Source of the DNA: Ariolimax columbianus
Lineage: Eukaryota; Mollusca; Gastropoda; Stylommatophora; Arionidae
Direction: 5' to 3'
Assembly (NCBI GenBank): GCA_036924085.1
Contig: JAVGWX010000007.1
Coordinates: 31,597,953-31,661,952, forward strand
DNA length: 64,000 bases
Positions 24,460-34,579 of this stretch are shown here, in pieces. Position 1 is the stretch's first letter; each line of letters begins with the position of its first letter. Both the position numbers and the translations under genes were made by a program. The notes beneath the pieces were generated by a model. The model ran no database searches. It saw nothing but the letters and a program-made list of their open reading frames with translations, and had not been told where the DNA came from.

Positions 24460-25330
24460 AAACATGGATTATATTCTTAATCTTTCAAACATGCATTATA
24501 TTCTTAATCTTTCAAAATTCCTTATATTCTCCGTCTGTCAAACATGCATTATATTCTTCGTCTGTCAAACATGCATTATATTCTTCATCTGTCAAACATG
24601 CATTATATTCTTAATCTTTCAAAATTCCTTATATTCTTCGTCTGTCAAACATGGATTATATTCTTCGTCTGTCAAACATGGATTATATTCTTCGTCTGTC
24701 AAACATGCATTATATTCGTCGTCTGTCAAACATGCATTATATTCTTCATCTGTCAAACATGGATTATATTCTTCGTCTGTCAAACATGCATTATATTCTC
24801 CGTCTGTCAAACATGCATTATATTCTTCGTCTGTCAAACATGCATTATATTCTTCATCTGTCAAACATGGATTATATTCTTAATCTTTCAAAATTCCTTA
24901 TATTCTTCGTCTGTCAAACATGCATTATATTCTCCGTCTGTCAAACATGCATTATATTCTTCGTCTGTCAAACATGCATTATATTCTTCATCTGTCAAAC
25001 ATGGATTATATTCTTCGTCTGTCAAACATGCATTATATTCTTCGTCTGTCAAACATGCATTATATTCTTCGTCTGTCAAACATGCATTATATTCTTCATC
25101 TGTCAAACATGCATTATATTCTTCATCTGTCAAACATGGATTATATTCTTCGTCTATCAAACATGCATTATATTCTTCGTCTGTCAAACATGCATTATAT
25201 TCTTCGTCTGTCAAACATGCATTATATTCTTCGTCTGTCAAACATGAATTATATTCTTCGTCTGTCAAACATGTATTATATTCTTCGTCTGTCAAACATG
25301 AATTATATTCCTCGTCTGTCAACATGTATG
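24460..25330. repeat. 27-bp minisatellite (~32 copies)
   Basis: The unit is catgcattatattcttcgtc plus tgtcaaa, with catgg, ctccg, ttcatc and aatcttt variants. A longer sub-block containing 'cttaatctttcaaaattcct' recurs three times, giving higher-order structure. Frames such as CIIFFVCQT and DEEYNACLT are artefacts of 27 being divisible by three. Confidence 0.96.
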
Positions 25331-25850
25331 AATCTCGCTTTTAAACATATATATTTATAGAAATCACGAGAGGCGAAAGATAAATACATACTGCGACACT
25401 GGACTGCAATGGGTAGAAAGTGAGACGACAAAAGTAGAAGATATTTACAATTTGTCCACGTATGAATCTCGTTTTTCAATATAAATATTTATAATTTGTC
25501 CACGTATGAATCTCGCTTTTCAACATAAATATTTATAATTTGTCGATGTATGAATCTCGCTTTTCAATATAAATATTTATAATGTGTCCATATATGAATC
25601 TCGCTCATCAACATGTATATTTATAATTTGTCCATGTATGAATCTCGCTCATTAACATGTATATTTATAATTTTTCCATGCATGGATCTCGCTCATCAAC
25701 ATATATATTTATGATTTGTCCCTGTATGAATCTTGCTTTTCAACATAAATATTTATAATTTGTCCATGTATGAATCTCGCTCATCAACATGTATATTTAT
25801 AAGTTGTCCGTTTATGAATCTCGCGTTTCCACGTGTATATTTCCATTTTG
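25320..25850. repeat. 45-bp minisatellite (~10 copies)
   Basis: The unit is 'tttataatttgtccacgtat' plus 'gaatctcgcttttcaacata' plus 'aatat'. Copies run from about 25445 to 25850, with one copy (25325-25362) fused to the end of the 27-bp array. Confidence 0.93.
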
Positions 25851-26039
25851 TCAACAAATAATTCTTCCGTTTTTTTAATATCTATTTGTCGTGTATTGGT
25901 AAGCTTTTTATGTGTCAATTAGTATTTTATTTAAACAATATTTAAAAAAAAAATACTTATCAATATTTTGTAACAAACCTAGAAGTACCAGGCACGTGTC
26001 CTACTCAACGACCTTCATATTGTTGCTATGCTGCCCACA

Positions 26040-26560
26040 CCCCCTTCACAAATTTCACCCCAAAGCAGTCCGTCCCTGACCCTAATCATCAACTCTCAGC
26101 GGATGACACCGGATACGACTGAAGTGACAGACGACCATTGTGAGACCGCGGCCTGTCGTGTCAGATGAGCCGGGCTGGCGCGAGACAGGTTTTGACAAGT
26201 AGGGTGGGAATATCCGGATATATATCCCCTAAACGTGACCTCAGATTACGCCGCCATTACGGAAAACCCCCGCTATAAGCGACTAAGTTTAGACCAATTT
26301 TCGGGTAAATCCGCTGGAGTTTCCGAACAAAAATTGACAATTTATCCACAAAGTGGCACATTTTGTGTATCAATTCGCGTGGGGAAAAATAAACAAAAAT
26401 TGACCGTTTCCGGGATAAGAACACATTTGGAGAACAGGCACGCTGCGAGTGGTCCGAGCTATCATTGTTGGTGGGTCCTAGACTTTACCGCAGCAGTATC
26501 CTTAAATACCGGCCGCAGATGATTAGGTAAATGTCAGCATCAAGCGATGGGAGGGTTAAG
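26040..26560. promoter_or_regulatory. Candidate intronic cis-regulatory island (non-repetitive, CpG-retaining)
   Basis: About 500 bp of non-repetitive sequence with unusually many CpGs for this intron (ccggat, gcgcgag, cgccgcc, ccggccg). It contains TGACAG (26125-26130, the MEIS core), GATAAG and AAATAAACAAA-type motifs. There is no coding support. The regulatory role is inference from composition and from its position in a Meis intron. Confidence 0.3.
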
Positions 26561-26649
26561 GGACGTCGCAAATTTCTGTTTCCTAGCTAAGTCATGGAAA
26601 CATTTTTTGCGGTTGCTGTGTACAGTAAAGGATATATTGTGGTTGGACT

Positions 26650-26840
26650 GCGTCACATTAGCGCAGTAATAGAGCACACGCTTTTCATGGTAATGGAACA
26701 GGGTTGCATCTTCCGTTAGCGAATGCTCTTGTCGACGCAGCTGGAATTGGGTGCCTGGATAATTGTTATGTAAGTAAAGGCAGAGAGGAAGGGAAATGGG
26801 TAAGTGCGTCTAAATTCACCCTAAACAGATCCCTGAGTTC
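26650..26840 (+). mobile_element. tRNA-like SINE (SINE4-type)
   Basis: 'cattagcgcagtaatagagc' (A-box-like), 'cagggttgcatcttccg' in the B-box position, then 'gcagctggaattgggtgcct' resembling the SINE4 core. Confidence 0.5.
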
Positions 26841-26980
26841 ACATCGTACGTAACGGGATATTCCGTTTCGGGTTAAAGCGAGAACAGGTCGATATAATTT
26901 TATTTTAAATAAATAAGTAAATGTTTAGATGGAGATGGAAGTGTAGAGAATATGGTTATATTCCGTTTTGCGAAGCTGTC

Positions 26981-27047
26981 GGGTTATGGTTAGGGTTAGG
27001 GTTATGATTAGGTGTAGGGTTAGGATTAGGCTATTAGTTAGGGTTAG
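26981..27047 (+). repeat. Degenerate interstitial telomeric-type repeat (TTAGGG)n
   Basis: 'ggttatggttagggttaggg' followed by 'ttatgattaggtgtagggtt' and 'aggattagg...gttagggttag': about 11 imperfect TTAGGG-like units. TTAGGG is the telomere repeat of molluscs, annelids and vertebrates. Confidence 0.8.
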
Positions 27048-27104
27048 ATAACATGGATATGATAGATATGGTTATTGCAACACATTTTCAATGCTCCGAT
27101 ATCT

Positions 27105-27310
27105 GTGCGAGGGGCGCGATAGCTTAGTTCATAGCGAGTAATTGCCTCGGTTCAAATCGCGTCCAGAGACAACAAAAATTAGGGTGGTGATTTTAATCGG
27201 GGACCGCGTCTCCAGTCAACCCAGCTGTAAATGGCTACCTGACGCATGAGTTTGGGAGCGCAAAATCCAGCAAGGAAGGGCATTGACCACCCCACCTCCC
27301 ACAGACTGCG
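27105..27310 (+). mobile_element. SINE4-type element with tRNA-like head and 'cagctgtaaatgg' core
   Basis: 'gcgatagcttagttcatagc' (A-box-like TAGCTTAGT) and 'tcggttcaaatcgcg' (B-box-like GGTTCAAATC) are about 30 bp apart. They are followed by 'gtcaacccagctgtaaatgg', a core shared with the inverted copies at 14915 and 37280. Confidence 0.7.
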
Positions 27311-27775
27311 GCTTTGCACAGTCAAGTCTTCAAAAACTTAATTTTCAACCAGCGGCTTATTCTGCTGATTTTCCACTTTACTTTTACTTAATATTTGTGC
27401 ATTTCAGAACCATCTTGTCAAAAAAGGACGGACGATTCCTTAACCAATTTTTACAGAACCAACTGTAGAAAAGTTAACTACACACACATCTTCTTACTTG
27501 TTACCAACCAGTAACACTCGTACACCAAAAGCTCTAAAAGTGCCCCTGGGGACCATATTATGTGTAAACATTCATATCAAGCCGTTGACTTAAATTGCCT
27601 ATGGACTCGTACCGTCAATAGCATTGATGAACTAATTTTAAGAAGTTCGGACACGGTCAACAACCATCTTATAAAATTGACCATTGAAATAAAGCACAGC
27701 CAAATTCTGTATAGGTCAGTTTCATTTGCGCTGAGGTCGATGTATTTGTCGACATTTGATATTCATTTTTGAGAT
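27310..27775. other. Unassigned intronic sequence
   Basis: No feature recognised. Confidence 0.4.
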
Positions 27776-27777
27776 AC

Positions 27778-27940
27778 CATCGATGCCGAAGACCGTTGTG
27801 TCGGTCATAGAGGTGCAAAATCGCAGTCATCCTGTAAACTAGCGACGCAACACATTCCGTTCTCCAGACTTCTTCCTGATACCTGCAACTTGTTCAAGGC
27901 TTGGTAGCAGGAGATTGAGAACGAACGCAGAAGAAGAAGG
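27778..27940 (+). mobile_element. SINE1b copy
   Basis: Starts 'cgatgccgaagaccgttgtg' and ends 'ggagattgagaacgaacgca' with a gaagaagaag tail. This is the short subfamily that begins at the 'tgccgaagac' position. Confidence 0.8.
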
Positions 27941-27996
27941 AAACAGAAGACGACATTGTTGTTGGATAGAAAACATCAGCAGGGTTTGCTTGATGT

Positions 27997-28147
27997 CCAT
28001 TCATTCGTTCATTCATTCGTTCATGCATCCATCCGTTCATTCATTCATTCATTCATTCATTCACTCGTTTATTCATTCATTCACTAATTCATTCGTTCAT
28101 TCATTCATCCACTCATTCATTTATTCATTCGTTTATTCATTCATTCT
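27997..28147. repeat. (ATTC)n microsatellite
   Basis: cattcattcattcgttcatt-type tetranucleotide repeats with G and A interruptions. Confidence 0.95.
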
Positions 28148-28293
28148 ACGTGCTCCAATGTGAATCACAAGTCAATAATGCAGATGGCATTTATTAAACC
28201 TTTTCCAAAGTATTACCAAATTATAAACTTGTTCGCTCTAATGGAAATCATAAGTTGGAAGTCCAAGGAGGTCTTATTTGCAGGAAGCCTGTA

Positions 28294-28294
28294 C

Positions 28295-28325
<31 letters not shown>

Positions 28326-28601
28326 CGTACGCAGTCAGACAGTAACCATTATTTTTTCGAAAAAAGCGGCGGTCATCCTGAGGCTGTCGACACTGCCATA
28401 GAGCTTGTCTTGCAGTTCCACTGGTGATGGCCACATCTGCTGTCTCTGATCCTCGTATGTCGGGCAGTTCTGCAGCAGATGTTCAGCGGTCATTTTACCG
28501 GTACTGCACGGGCATTCGTCGGTACCACCTATCGTCAATTTGTTGAATAGGTGGTATCTCAGTCTATTGTGGCCAGTGCGAAGTCTGAAGACAACGACCT
28601 G
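28294..28601 (-). mobile_element. 5'-truncated LINE insertion (same family as 13765-14353) with target-site duplication
   Basis: The minus strand encodes GGTDECPCSTGKMTAEHLLQ then NCPTYEDQ, and ends in a (GAA)n tail (plus strand (ctt)n, 28298-28326). It is flanked by ggaagcctgta at 28283-28293 and 28602-28612; extending to 14 bp gives one mismatch. Sequence is nearly identical to the 13.8-kb copy over about 270 bp, so both are relatively young. Confidence 0.92.
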
Positions 28602-28739
28602 GGAAGCCTGTATACGAGATGTTGCAGTGGCTGGCAGTTATTCTGTATAATGATGCAAGGTGCCCTAAGCGCAGTCTCTTTAGTTAGCTTTCATAACATA
28701 TTTGGACAGTGGCAGTTTATGCATAGGCAAGGAGGAGTG

Positions 28740-28992
28740 TGAGCGATAAACAGAAAAAGAGAAAGAGAGAGGCATGGACAGAGAGAGAGACAACGTCAGA
28801 GAAAAGGGAGAAATAGAGAGGGAGACAAAGAACAAAATGAGAGCGAGAGAGAGAAAGAGAGATTAATACAGAAAGAATAAGATGCAAAAAACGATAAAGA
28901 GAAACAGAGAGAGATAAATAGAGCGAGAAAAGTAGAGAGAGATAGAGATATAGAGAGAGTGACGAAAATCATTAGAAAGAAATTCATCCAAG

Positions 28993-29056
<64 letters not shown>

Positions 29057-29146
29057 GGCATACAGATACGGAAAGAAAGTGAAAGACAGACATACGGTGA
29101 CATAGATACAGACAAAGAGCAAAACAATCATACAAAGAGACAAGAA

Positions 29147-29185
<39 letters not shown>

Positions 29186-29270
29186 TAGAGACAGAGATAA
29201 TGACAGAGAGAGAACGAGAGAGAGAGAGAGAGAAAGAATGAGACAGACAGCGACATATACAGATACAAAA
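28740..29270. repeat. GA-rich region with (GA)n tracts
   Basis: Pure (ga)n at about 28997-29052 and 29151-29180 within degenerate agaga sequence. Minus-strand LSLSLS frames are artefacts. Confidence 0.93.
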
Positions 29271-29272
29271 TA

Positions 29273-29650
29273 GACAAGCGACATGGTTTGTGTGAGAACC
29301 AGAAATTCTCAAATCATACAGTGACAGAGATACAGACAAATAGAGAAACAAACATACAGAGAGACAAGAGACAGAGAGAGAGAGAGTGACAGAGAGAGAG
29401 AGAGAGAAAGAGGGAGAGAAAGAGAGAGAGACAGACAGCGACACATACAGACAAAAAATACACAAGCGACATGGTTTGTGTGAGAACCAGAAATTATCAA
29501 ATCAAACAGTGACATAGGTTTAAACAGAGAATCAAACATACAGAGAGACAAGAGACAGAGAGAGAGTGACAGGGAGTGAACGAGAGAGACAGCGACACAT
29601 ACAGAGAGACACAAGCGACATGGTTTGTGTGAGAACCAGAAACTCTCAAA
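29273..29650. repeat. Higher-order repeat with 'gacatggtttgtgtgagaac' block
   Basis: The block 'gacatggtttgtgtgagaac' plus 'cagaaa' occurs at about 29280, 29468 and 29618, each followed by or preceded by GA-rich filler with 'acagcgaca(c/t)atacag'. Spacings are about 188 and 150 bp. Confidence 0.88.
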
Positions 29651-30000
29651 TCTTCACGTCGCAAACTCTTAAGGAAAACATAAATATCTTCTAAAGACCA
29701 CTACTGCAAATTCTCTATACACTGCAAAATCAAATGCTGTCAACCTCAATTTTGCAACGTAAACGGTCTTTTATGCGCGTATAATTTCAACTGCCTTCAA
29801 ATTTGAATAAAAGTCTCAACGCATTAGCAAAACACAACTTCGCAATAACGCCAAAAAACCGGGTTAGACTGAGAAACTTGGCGGGGACGGGGTAAAGGTT
29901 TACCTTATTAACTGGTTTGTGGTGGATGGTAGGGAAAGGTCACATGGCCGTTTAGCAGACGAGACTGCGATTACCCAATTTCTGGTATATGACAGGAGAT
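29650..30000. promoter_or_regulatory. Candidate non-repetitive island
   Basis: About 350 bp without a recognised repeat, containing 'aaccgggttagactgagaaa', 'ggtcacatggccg' and 'atgacagg' (MEIS core TGACAG). No coding frame. The regulatory idea is inference only. Confidence 0.2.
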
Positions 30001-30029
30001 TTTTGTTCCACGTACTTAACTGTGAGAGA

Positions 30030-30150
30030 TTTAAATAAATATATATATATATAATTTAATATACACATGATAACGTGACAATATCATATACATACTACAT
30101 ACATACACACATATGGTATATGTATATATATATATATATATATATTTAGT
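30030..30150. repeat. (AT)n / (AC)n microsatellites
   Basis: atatatat runs at 30037-30052 and 30121-30146 with acacatat between. Confidence 0.85.
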
Positions 30151-30154
30151 AAAG

Positions 30155-30362
30155 ATTAACTGCGCTACTTTTTACCTTCACTCTCTCGTCTTGAGTTGCC
30201 CGACCCCAGTGGCAAGTTAAGAACAAGACGACTAGAAGGGGACTACGAGATGCGGGGGACTCCGCATTAAGCACCCGTGAGACAGACGGCGGAGTACTTA
30301 GTCGAACTAATACCAGCTCTTCACGAGGCCGACAGCTTAACCACTTCGCCATGGAATCCCAC
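30155..30362 (-). mobile_element. SINE5: tRNA-derived element, inverted
   Basis: The minus strand begins 'gggattccatggcgaagtgg' with A box TGGCGAAGTGG and a tRNA-like arm. 'tagttcgactaag' (B-box-like) follows about 55 bp later, then 'tgcttaatgcggagtccccc' and a tail near 30155. The long spacing between the boxes suggests descent from a tRNA with a long variable arm (Ser/Leu type). Confidence 0.75.
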
Positions 30363-30620
30363 ACACACACACACACACAAACATTTATATATATATATAT
30401 ATATACACACACACAGACAGTCGTCTTTACTTAGGTAGCTCGGGACGAGAGAGTGAAGTAATGACCAGCGCACAGTTTCTGTCACGCTATATCCCAAATG
30501 TGTTTGGTGATGTTGCTTTTATCGCTTACGATAGGCAACTAACTTATATATATATATGTATATATATATATATGTAATAATAATAATAATAATAATCTAT
30601 AAATATGGAAATAAAAATAC
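30362..30620. repeat. (CA)n, (TA)n and (AAT)n microsatellites with a short SINE-like fragment
   Basis: (ac)n at 30361-30378, (at)n at 30387-30404 and 30543-30574, (taa)n at 30576-30594. Between them, 'gtcgtctttacttaggtagc' to 'gagagtgaagtaatgaccag' resembles 37700-37800. Confidence 0.7.
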
Positions 30621-31135
30621 TAGTTAATTATTGAGCCACGAACAATACAACACAGAGACAACAGCCATTTTTCTCCTTCGACGCTGTAACTTTGTATCAA
30701 ACACTGAACATGTGAGAACTTCAAAGGAGGACAATAAAGAAACATACAAAAATATTTTAAAAGAACAACAGACTAGACTTTTCTAGAATCAAAGTCTTCT
30801 AGTCATTGCCATCCCCCCCCCCCTCGCCCCCCCCCCACTCCGCAGAAGAACCGGAAACGCGTCATCTGTCATGTGATCGTCACGCAAAAATCAATAGACC
30901 CGGGTGAATTTAAATGGTCTCATTTGGACTCATCCAGCAAATCCGAGATGATTCCTCGTGCAGCCTCGGTCTGTCTGAATGAAGACATGCCACACCACTA
31001 CCCAATTCTAATAGACCCCAAAAAGGGATCGGGGGGAGAGTCAATGTTGCGACGTTCTGTTTCAAGTGAAACTAGAAGGAATGTAGTAGTCTTTGAAGAA
31101 TTTGTTCCATATCAGAGCATGATGAAATAGGCTGG
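30620..31135. other. Unassigned sequence with poly-C tract
   Basis: A C run at 30812-30837 interrupted by 'tcg'. After it, 'cgcgtcatctgtcatgtgat' contains a CTGTCA core. The plus frame 30873-31130 has no recognisable domain. Confidence 0.35.
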
Positions 31136-31139
31136 CATA

Positions 31140-31600
31140 TATATGTTAAAAGGATCCTAAAAGGATTACAGTAAGCCAAGTTTGATATTAGTTATCTGGA
31201 AAATAGGAGGATTAAATCAAGTTGGACATTTGTTAAATGAGACCTAGAAGGATTAAGTCAAGTTTTACATTTGTTAAATGGGACCTATAAGAATTAAGTT
31301 TAGTGTGACGTTTGTTAAATGGGGACTAGAAGGATTCAATCACGTTTGGCATTTTTTAAAGGGGACCTAGATGGATTAAGTAAAGTTTGGCATTCCTTTA
31401 ATGAAAGATATAAGGATTGAGTCAAGTTGGACATTTATAAAATGGGAAGAAAGAAAGATCAAGTCAAGTTTGACATATTAAATGCGATCTAGAAAGAATA
31501 CATCAAGTTTGACATATTAATTGTGATCTAGAAATAATTCATCAAGTTTGACATATTAATTGTGATCTAGAAAGATTAAGTCAAGTTCTTTGTTGTATAA
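31140..31600. repeat. ~41-bp minisatellite (~11 copies)
   Basis: The unit is 'aaggattaagtcaagtttga' plus 'catttgttaaatgggaccta' plus 'g'. Later copies (31490-31590) are shortened to 'catcaagtttgacatattaa' plus 'ttgtgatctagaa'. Confidence 0.9.
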
Positions 31601-31619
31601 TGTTCACGATGATCATGTT

Positions 31620-31720
31620 TACCTGAAAGAGGCCCTAAGTGACGGGTTGCAGTAGCTTTCCGCACATCCTGACGGTGCTTATGAAGGTGGAACAAGGTCT
31701 GCAGGTGTCTTCTCTAGTTC
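31620..31720 (-). mobile_element. SINE2 fragment, inverted
   Basis: 'gtgacgggttgcagtagctt' followed by 'tccgcacatcctgacggtgc' matches the inverted SINE2 at 32935. Confidence 0.75.
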
Positions 31721-32375
31721 TACACTTCCATCGTGTTGGTCTTTAGAAGGTGATATATGTGTAGTCATCAGTTTGCTTTTCGGACTTGGGATTGGCTGTA
31801 AGTTGTAGCTTTGTGGGTGGTTTTATTCCTGCGCCTCGCTAGGCCTGGGTAAAGTTCAGCTGTTTGGGTGCTAACCGCCAGAACTTGTTTCATGCCATTG
31901 TGTGAGGTCTTGTTACTGGGGATTCCAATCATTACCTCGAAGAGATGTCAACAGCCAACAAGATATCTTTTCTATGAAGTCGACACGAAATTTGAACCGT
32001 CTTAAAGAAACTCGATCTGCTCTTCAAATGTGATCCTTCCTGGCTTAAACAAGACTAACAAACAAGTTACAGACTTGTATTGCTGTTTCGCCATTACCAG
32101 TCCACTTACAAGTACCTTAGTACAAACTAGCTGAACTGATCTCGTTATTTCATATTTCTTTCACAAGTGACATCTCAACTTTAAACGTGATTCACGCCAC
32201 GGACTTCTTCCTCGATTACAAACGAACAGGTCGGTGATTACTCTCCACCGATTCATATTTTTAAACCTGGAAGTGAACATCTTTCTTGTTAATATTTCCT
32301 TCATATATTTGCTATGTGTCGTTTAATATTTTCCACAATCGTATCTTATTACTGTTTCCAATGCATATCTTGTAT
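31720..32375. other. Unassigned intronic sequence
   Basis: No feature recognised. Confidence 0.4.
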
Positions 32376-32389
32376 GGTAATCATCAAGT

Positions 32390-32800
32390 AATCATCAAAC
32401 AATCATCATGTATTCAACAAATGATAATAAATGAGTCAGCAAGCTATCATCAATCATCATGTATTCAACAAATGATAATAAATGAGTCAGCAAGTTATCA
32501 TCAATGATCATGTATTCAACAAATGAGTCAGCAAGTTATCATCAACCATCATGTATTCAACAAATTATAATAAATGAGTCAGCAAGTTATCATCAATCAT
32601 CATGTATTCAACAAATGATAATAAATGAGTCAGCAAGTTATCATCAACCATCATGTATTCAACAAATGATAATAAATGAGTCAGCAAGTTATCATCAATC
32701 ATCATGTATTCAACAAATGATAATAAATGAGTCAGCAAGTTATCATCAATCATCATGTATTCAACAAATGATAATAAATGAGTCAGGAAGTTATCATCCA
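32390..32800. repeat. 51-bp minisatellite (8 copies)
   Basis: The unit is 'aatcatcatgtattcaacaa' plus 'atgataataaatgagtcagc' plus 'aagttatcatc'. One copy has lost an internal segment (near 32500). Open frames (SSCIQQMIINESASYHQ) are artefacts of a unit divisible by three. Confidence 0.95.
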
Positions 32801-32929
32801 AGCAATGAAGCTAGTAATATGATGTGTGATTATATTATAAATAATCGCACAAAAGGAGAAAGACATGGAAACAAGTGCATACCTTAATGAAACTAAACAC
32901 AAGGCGGTACTGTGGATTAAAATCAGGTA

Positions 32930-33225
32930 TTGTTGTTTGCGAATGCCCACAATGAGTAGGTTACTCTTTTGTGCGCCCTGAAAAGGACGTTAGATAACAG
33001 GTTGCAGTAGCTTTCCTCACATCCCGAGCGTGCTGATGAAGGTCGAACGGGGTCCTCCAGGCGGTAGTGCTATGCGTATCACTCACTACTACGGGGATAA
33101 CGTTGATCCCTCACCTCGTTAACCAGGCTGCCATGAAAACAGCCCGTTTCTATGAAGCCGAGGTGAGTGTCTTGGCCAGTATATTTTCCCTGACCAGACG
33201 TTAGTCTTCCTCCCCTAAAATCAAT
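32930..33225 (-). mobile_element. SINE2 copy, inverted
   Basis: Begins 'ttgttgtttgcgaatgccca' (inverted CAA tail). The body 'gagtaggttactcttttgtg' and 'actactacggggataacgtt' leads to 'ctgaccagacgttagtcttc' (inverted head). Confidence 0.9.
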
Positions 33226-33239
33226 TATAAAAACATGTG

Positions 33240-33400
33240 CAGGTTTGGTCATATACAGCTCTAAGAGGAAAGCAGAAACGAAATCTACATTAGGACCTAA
33301 AGGTCTTTATCGGGGGGAAGGGGGGGGGGGGCAAAAAACAACACAAATATGAGCCAATAAGTCTTGGAGAAAGGGACGAATATAAATCTTAATGAGAAGT
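33240..33400. repeat. Poly-G tract and flank
   Basis: A G-rich run at 33311-33331; the rest of the interval is unassigned. Confidence 0.7.
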
Positions 33401-33750
33401 ATAGGAGATCCCCACCTGATGATAGTGTTTCTGGTTTACCACGCCGCACGTTAATGACGTTCAGAGACGGCATGGTGCCCCTACAGAAATAAATTCAATC
33501 TAGCACATTACAAGCCCGAAACAATGGCCCACGGTTTTAGAGAAGAACAAAATGAAGTCAAATGACTCCCAAATCAGGCCAGTTTGTCATGGAAATCTTG
33601 TTACCGGCTAACACCAAGCCCTTAAAAGCTTTCCTTGGGCTTCGTTAAATAAAGTTTGGAGATTCACCAGAAACCCTGGCCATCTTAGACCATCATTTCA
33701 ATACTAGTGGTCGCCCTTGTGCCAGACAAATGGGTTATCTCCCATGGCGA
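33400..33750. promoter_or_regulatory. Candidate non-repetitive island
   Basis: About 350 bp of balanced composition with no repeat match. It contains 'gcacgttaatgacgttcaga', 'gaaacaatgg' (SOX-like ACAATGG) and 'cgttaaataaag'. No coding frame. Regulatory status is inference. Confidence 0.25.
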
Positions 33751-34135
33751 AATCTTTTAAAAAGTAAATGAGCAAAAATGGAGCTTCAAATACAATATTT
33801 TTTTTTCTTTAAGTAGGCTAAATAATATGAACTTGGAGGAAAAGGAAATGGATGAGATGAACATGGCTTACAAAGCAATACAAAATAAACATTTAAAGAA
33901 AGATGATAAAAGAATTAAACTAATTATGAGAACATAAGTAACGAAAAGTATTACAAATTCGGGAGCCTGGATGAAATGAATACAGCCACTGTTAGCTTCT
34001 AAGTATGTCGTAAAATGCACATAAAGAGGGCTGTGTTGGTGACAGCTATACACTATGCTTAATATTAGATTGACAATTTAACGATTGTACATTTATTTAA
34101 AGATGTCAACCACAAGAGATACGTCCCAATATGAA
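33750..34135. other. Unassigned AT-rich intronic sequence
   Basis: No feature recognised. Confidence 0.4.
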
Positions 34136-34330
34136 GAGACTGAGTGGTCTCGAGGTAAGGCGTCCGCTTCTGGTGCCGAAGATCGTGTGTTTGAATTACG
34201 GTGGAAAACGGGATTGTTTTCAAGTTGATCTTCTGATTAAAATTGCCCTGATCTCTGGGTAATCAAGTCGAGTTCTCGTGTTCAGTGTTTAGCTCGTCAA
34301 AAATTCTTCGGCAGTTGGAAATCGAAAAGA
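34136..34330 (+). mobile_element. tRNA-like SINE
   Basis: 'actgagtggtctcgaggtaa' (A-box-like), 'ggcgtccgcttctggtgccg' (anticodon-arm-like), 'tgtgtttgaattacggtgg' (B-box-like). The tail grades into 'aattaaaattaaaaaa' near 34345. Confidence 0.55.
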
Positions 34331-34389
34331 GTAGGTATAATGGAAATTAAAATTAAAAAATCTACCCAAGTTATCTGTACCTTCCCCCA

Positions 34390-34480
34390 TGTGGTTTGTT
34401 AAGAGCAGCTATAAATGGCGCCTAACTGGCTGCGGGTCTACTTAGGTCTAGCATTTGAGTCTATTAAGATGAACTCGCAC
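34390..34480 (+). mobile_element. SINE4 core fragment
   Basis: 'agagcagctataaatggcgc' followed by 'ctaactggctgcgggtctac' resembles the 'cagctgtaaatggctacctg' core. Confidence 0.4.
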
Positions 34481-34534
34481 ATCGGCAAAAACCACCCTCC
34501 AAACAAAATGATGTGTGCAGACTCTAGAATGTTC

Positions 34535-34566
34535 TAAACCAGTATAAAGACGTTAAGTTAAGTCAC
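34535..34566 (+). mobile_element. 3'-end fragment of the CR1/L2-like LINE
   Basis: 'ctaaaccagtataaagacgt' followed by 'taagttaag' is the reverse complement of the 3' termini of the LINE copies at 52195 and 54915. This tip is in plus orientation. Confidence 0.7.
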
Positions 34567-34579
34567 GATTAACTGAAAG

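Noticed and set aside
24460..25360. Repeat array with regular spacing considered as a CRISPR-like array
   Set aside because: Units are contiguous 27-mers without unique spacers; this is animal DNA and an ordinary minisatellite.
26235..26522. 95-codon plus-strand frame in the CpG-retaining island
   Set aside because: It lies antisense to the Meis transcript, has no domain, and its composition fits non-coding DNA with few stops.
26981..27047. Chromosome end
   Set aside because: The TTAGGG-like units are few and degenerate and flanked by ordinary intron sequence on both sides.
27621..27633. 'gcattgatgaac', reverse complement of codons for F-I-N-A, as the missing Meis exon
   Set aside because: It lies upstream of the 77-bp exon in gene order and the following codons do not encode RRR; chance match.
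28863..29614. Hydrophobic LSLSLS frames as membrane proteins
   Set aside because: They are complements of (GA)n microsatellite DNA.
30155..30362. Possible functional tRNA-Ser/Leu gene on the minus strand
   Set aside because: A and B boxes are present, but the sequence cannot be folded by eye into an intact acceptor stem and it continues into a SINE body.
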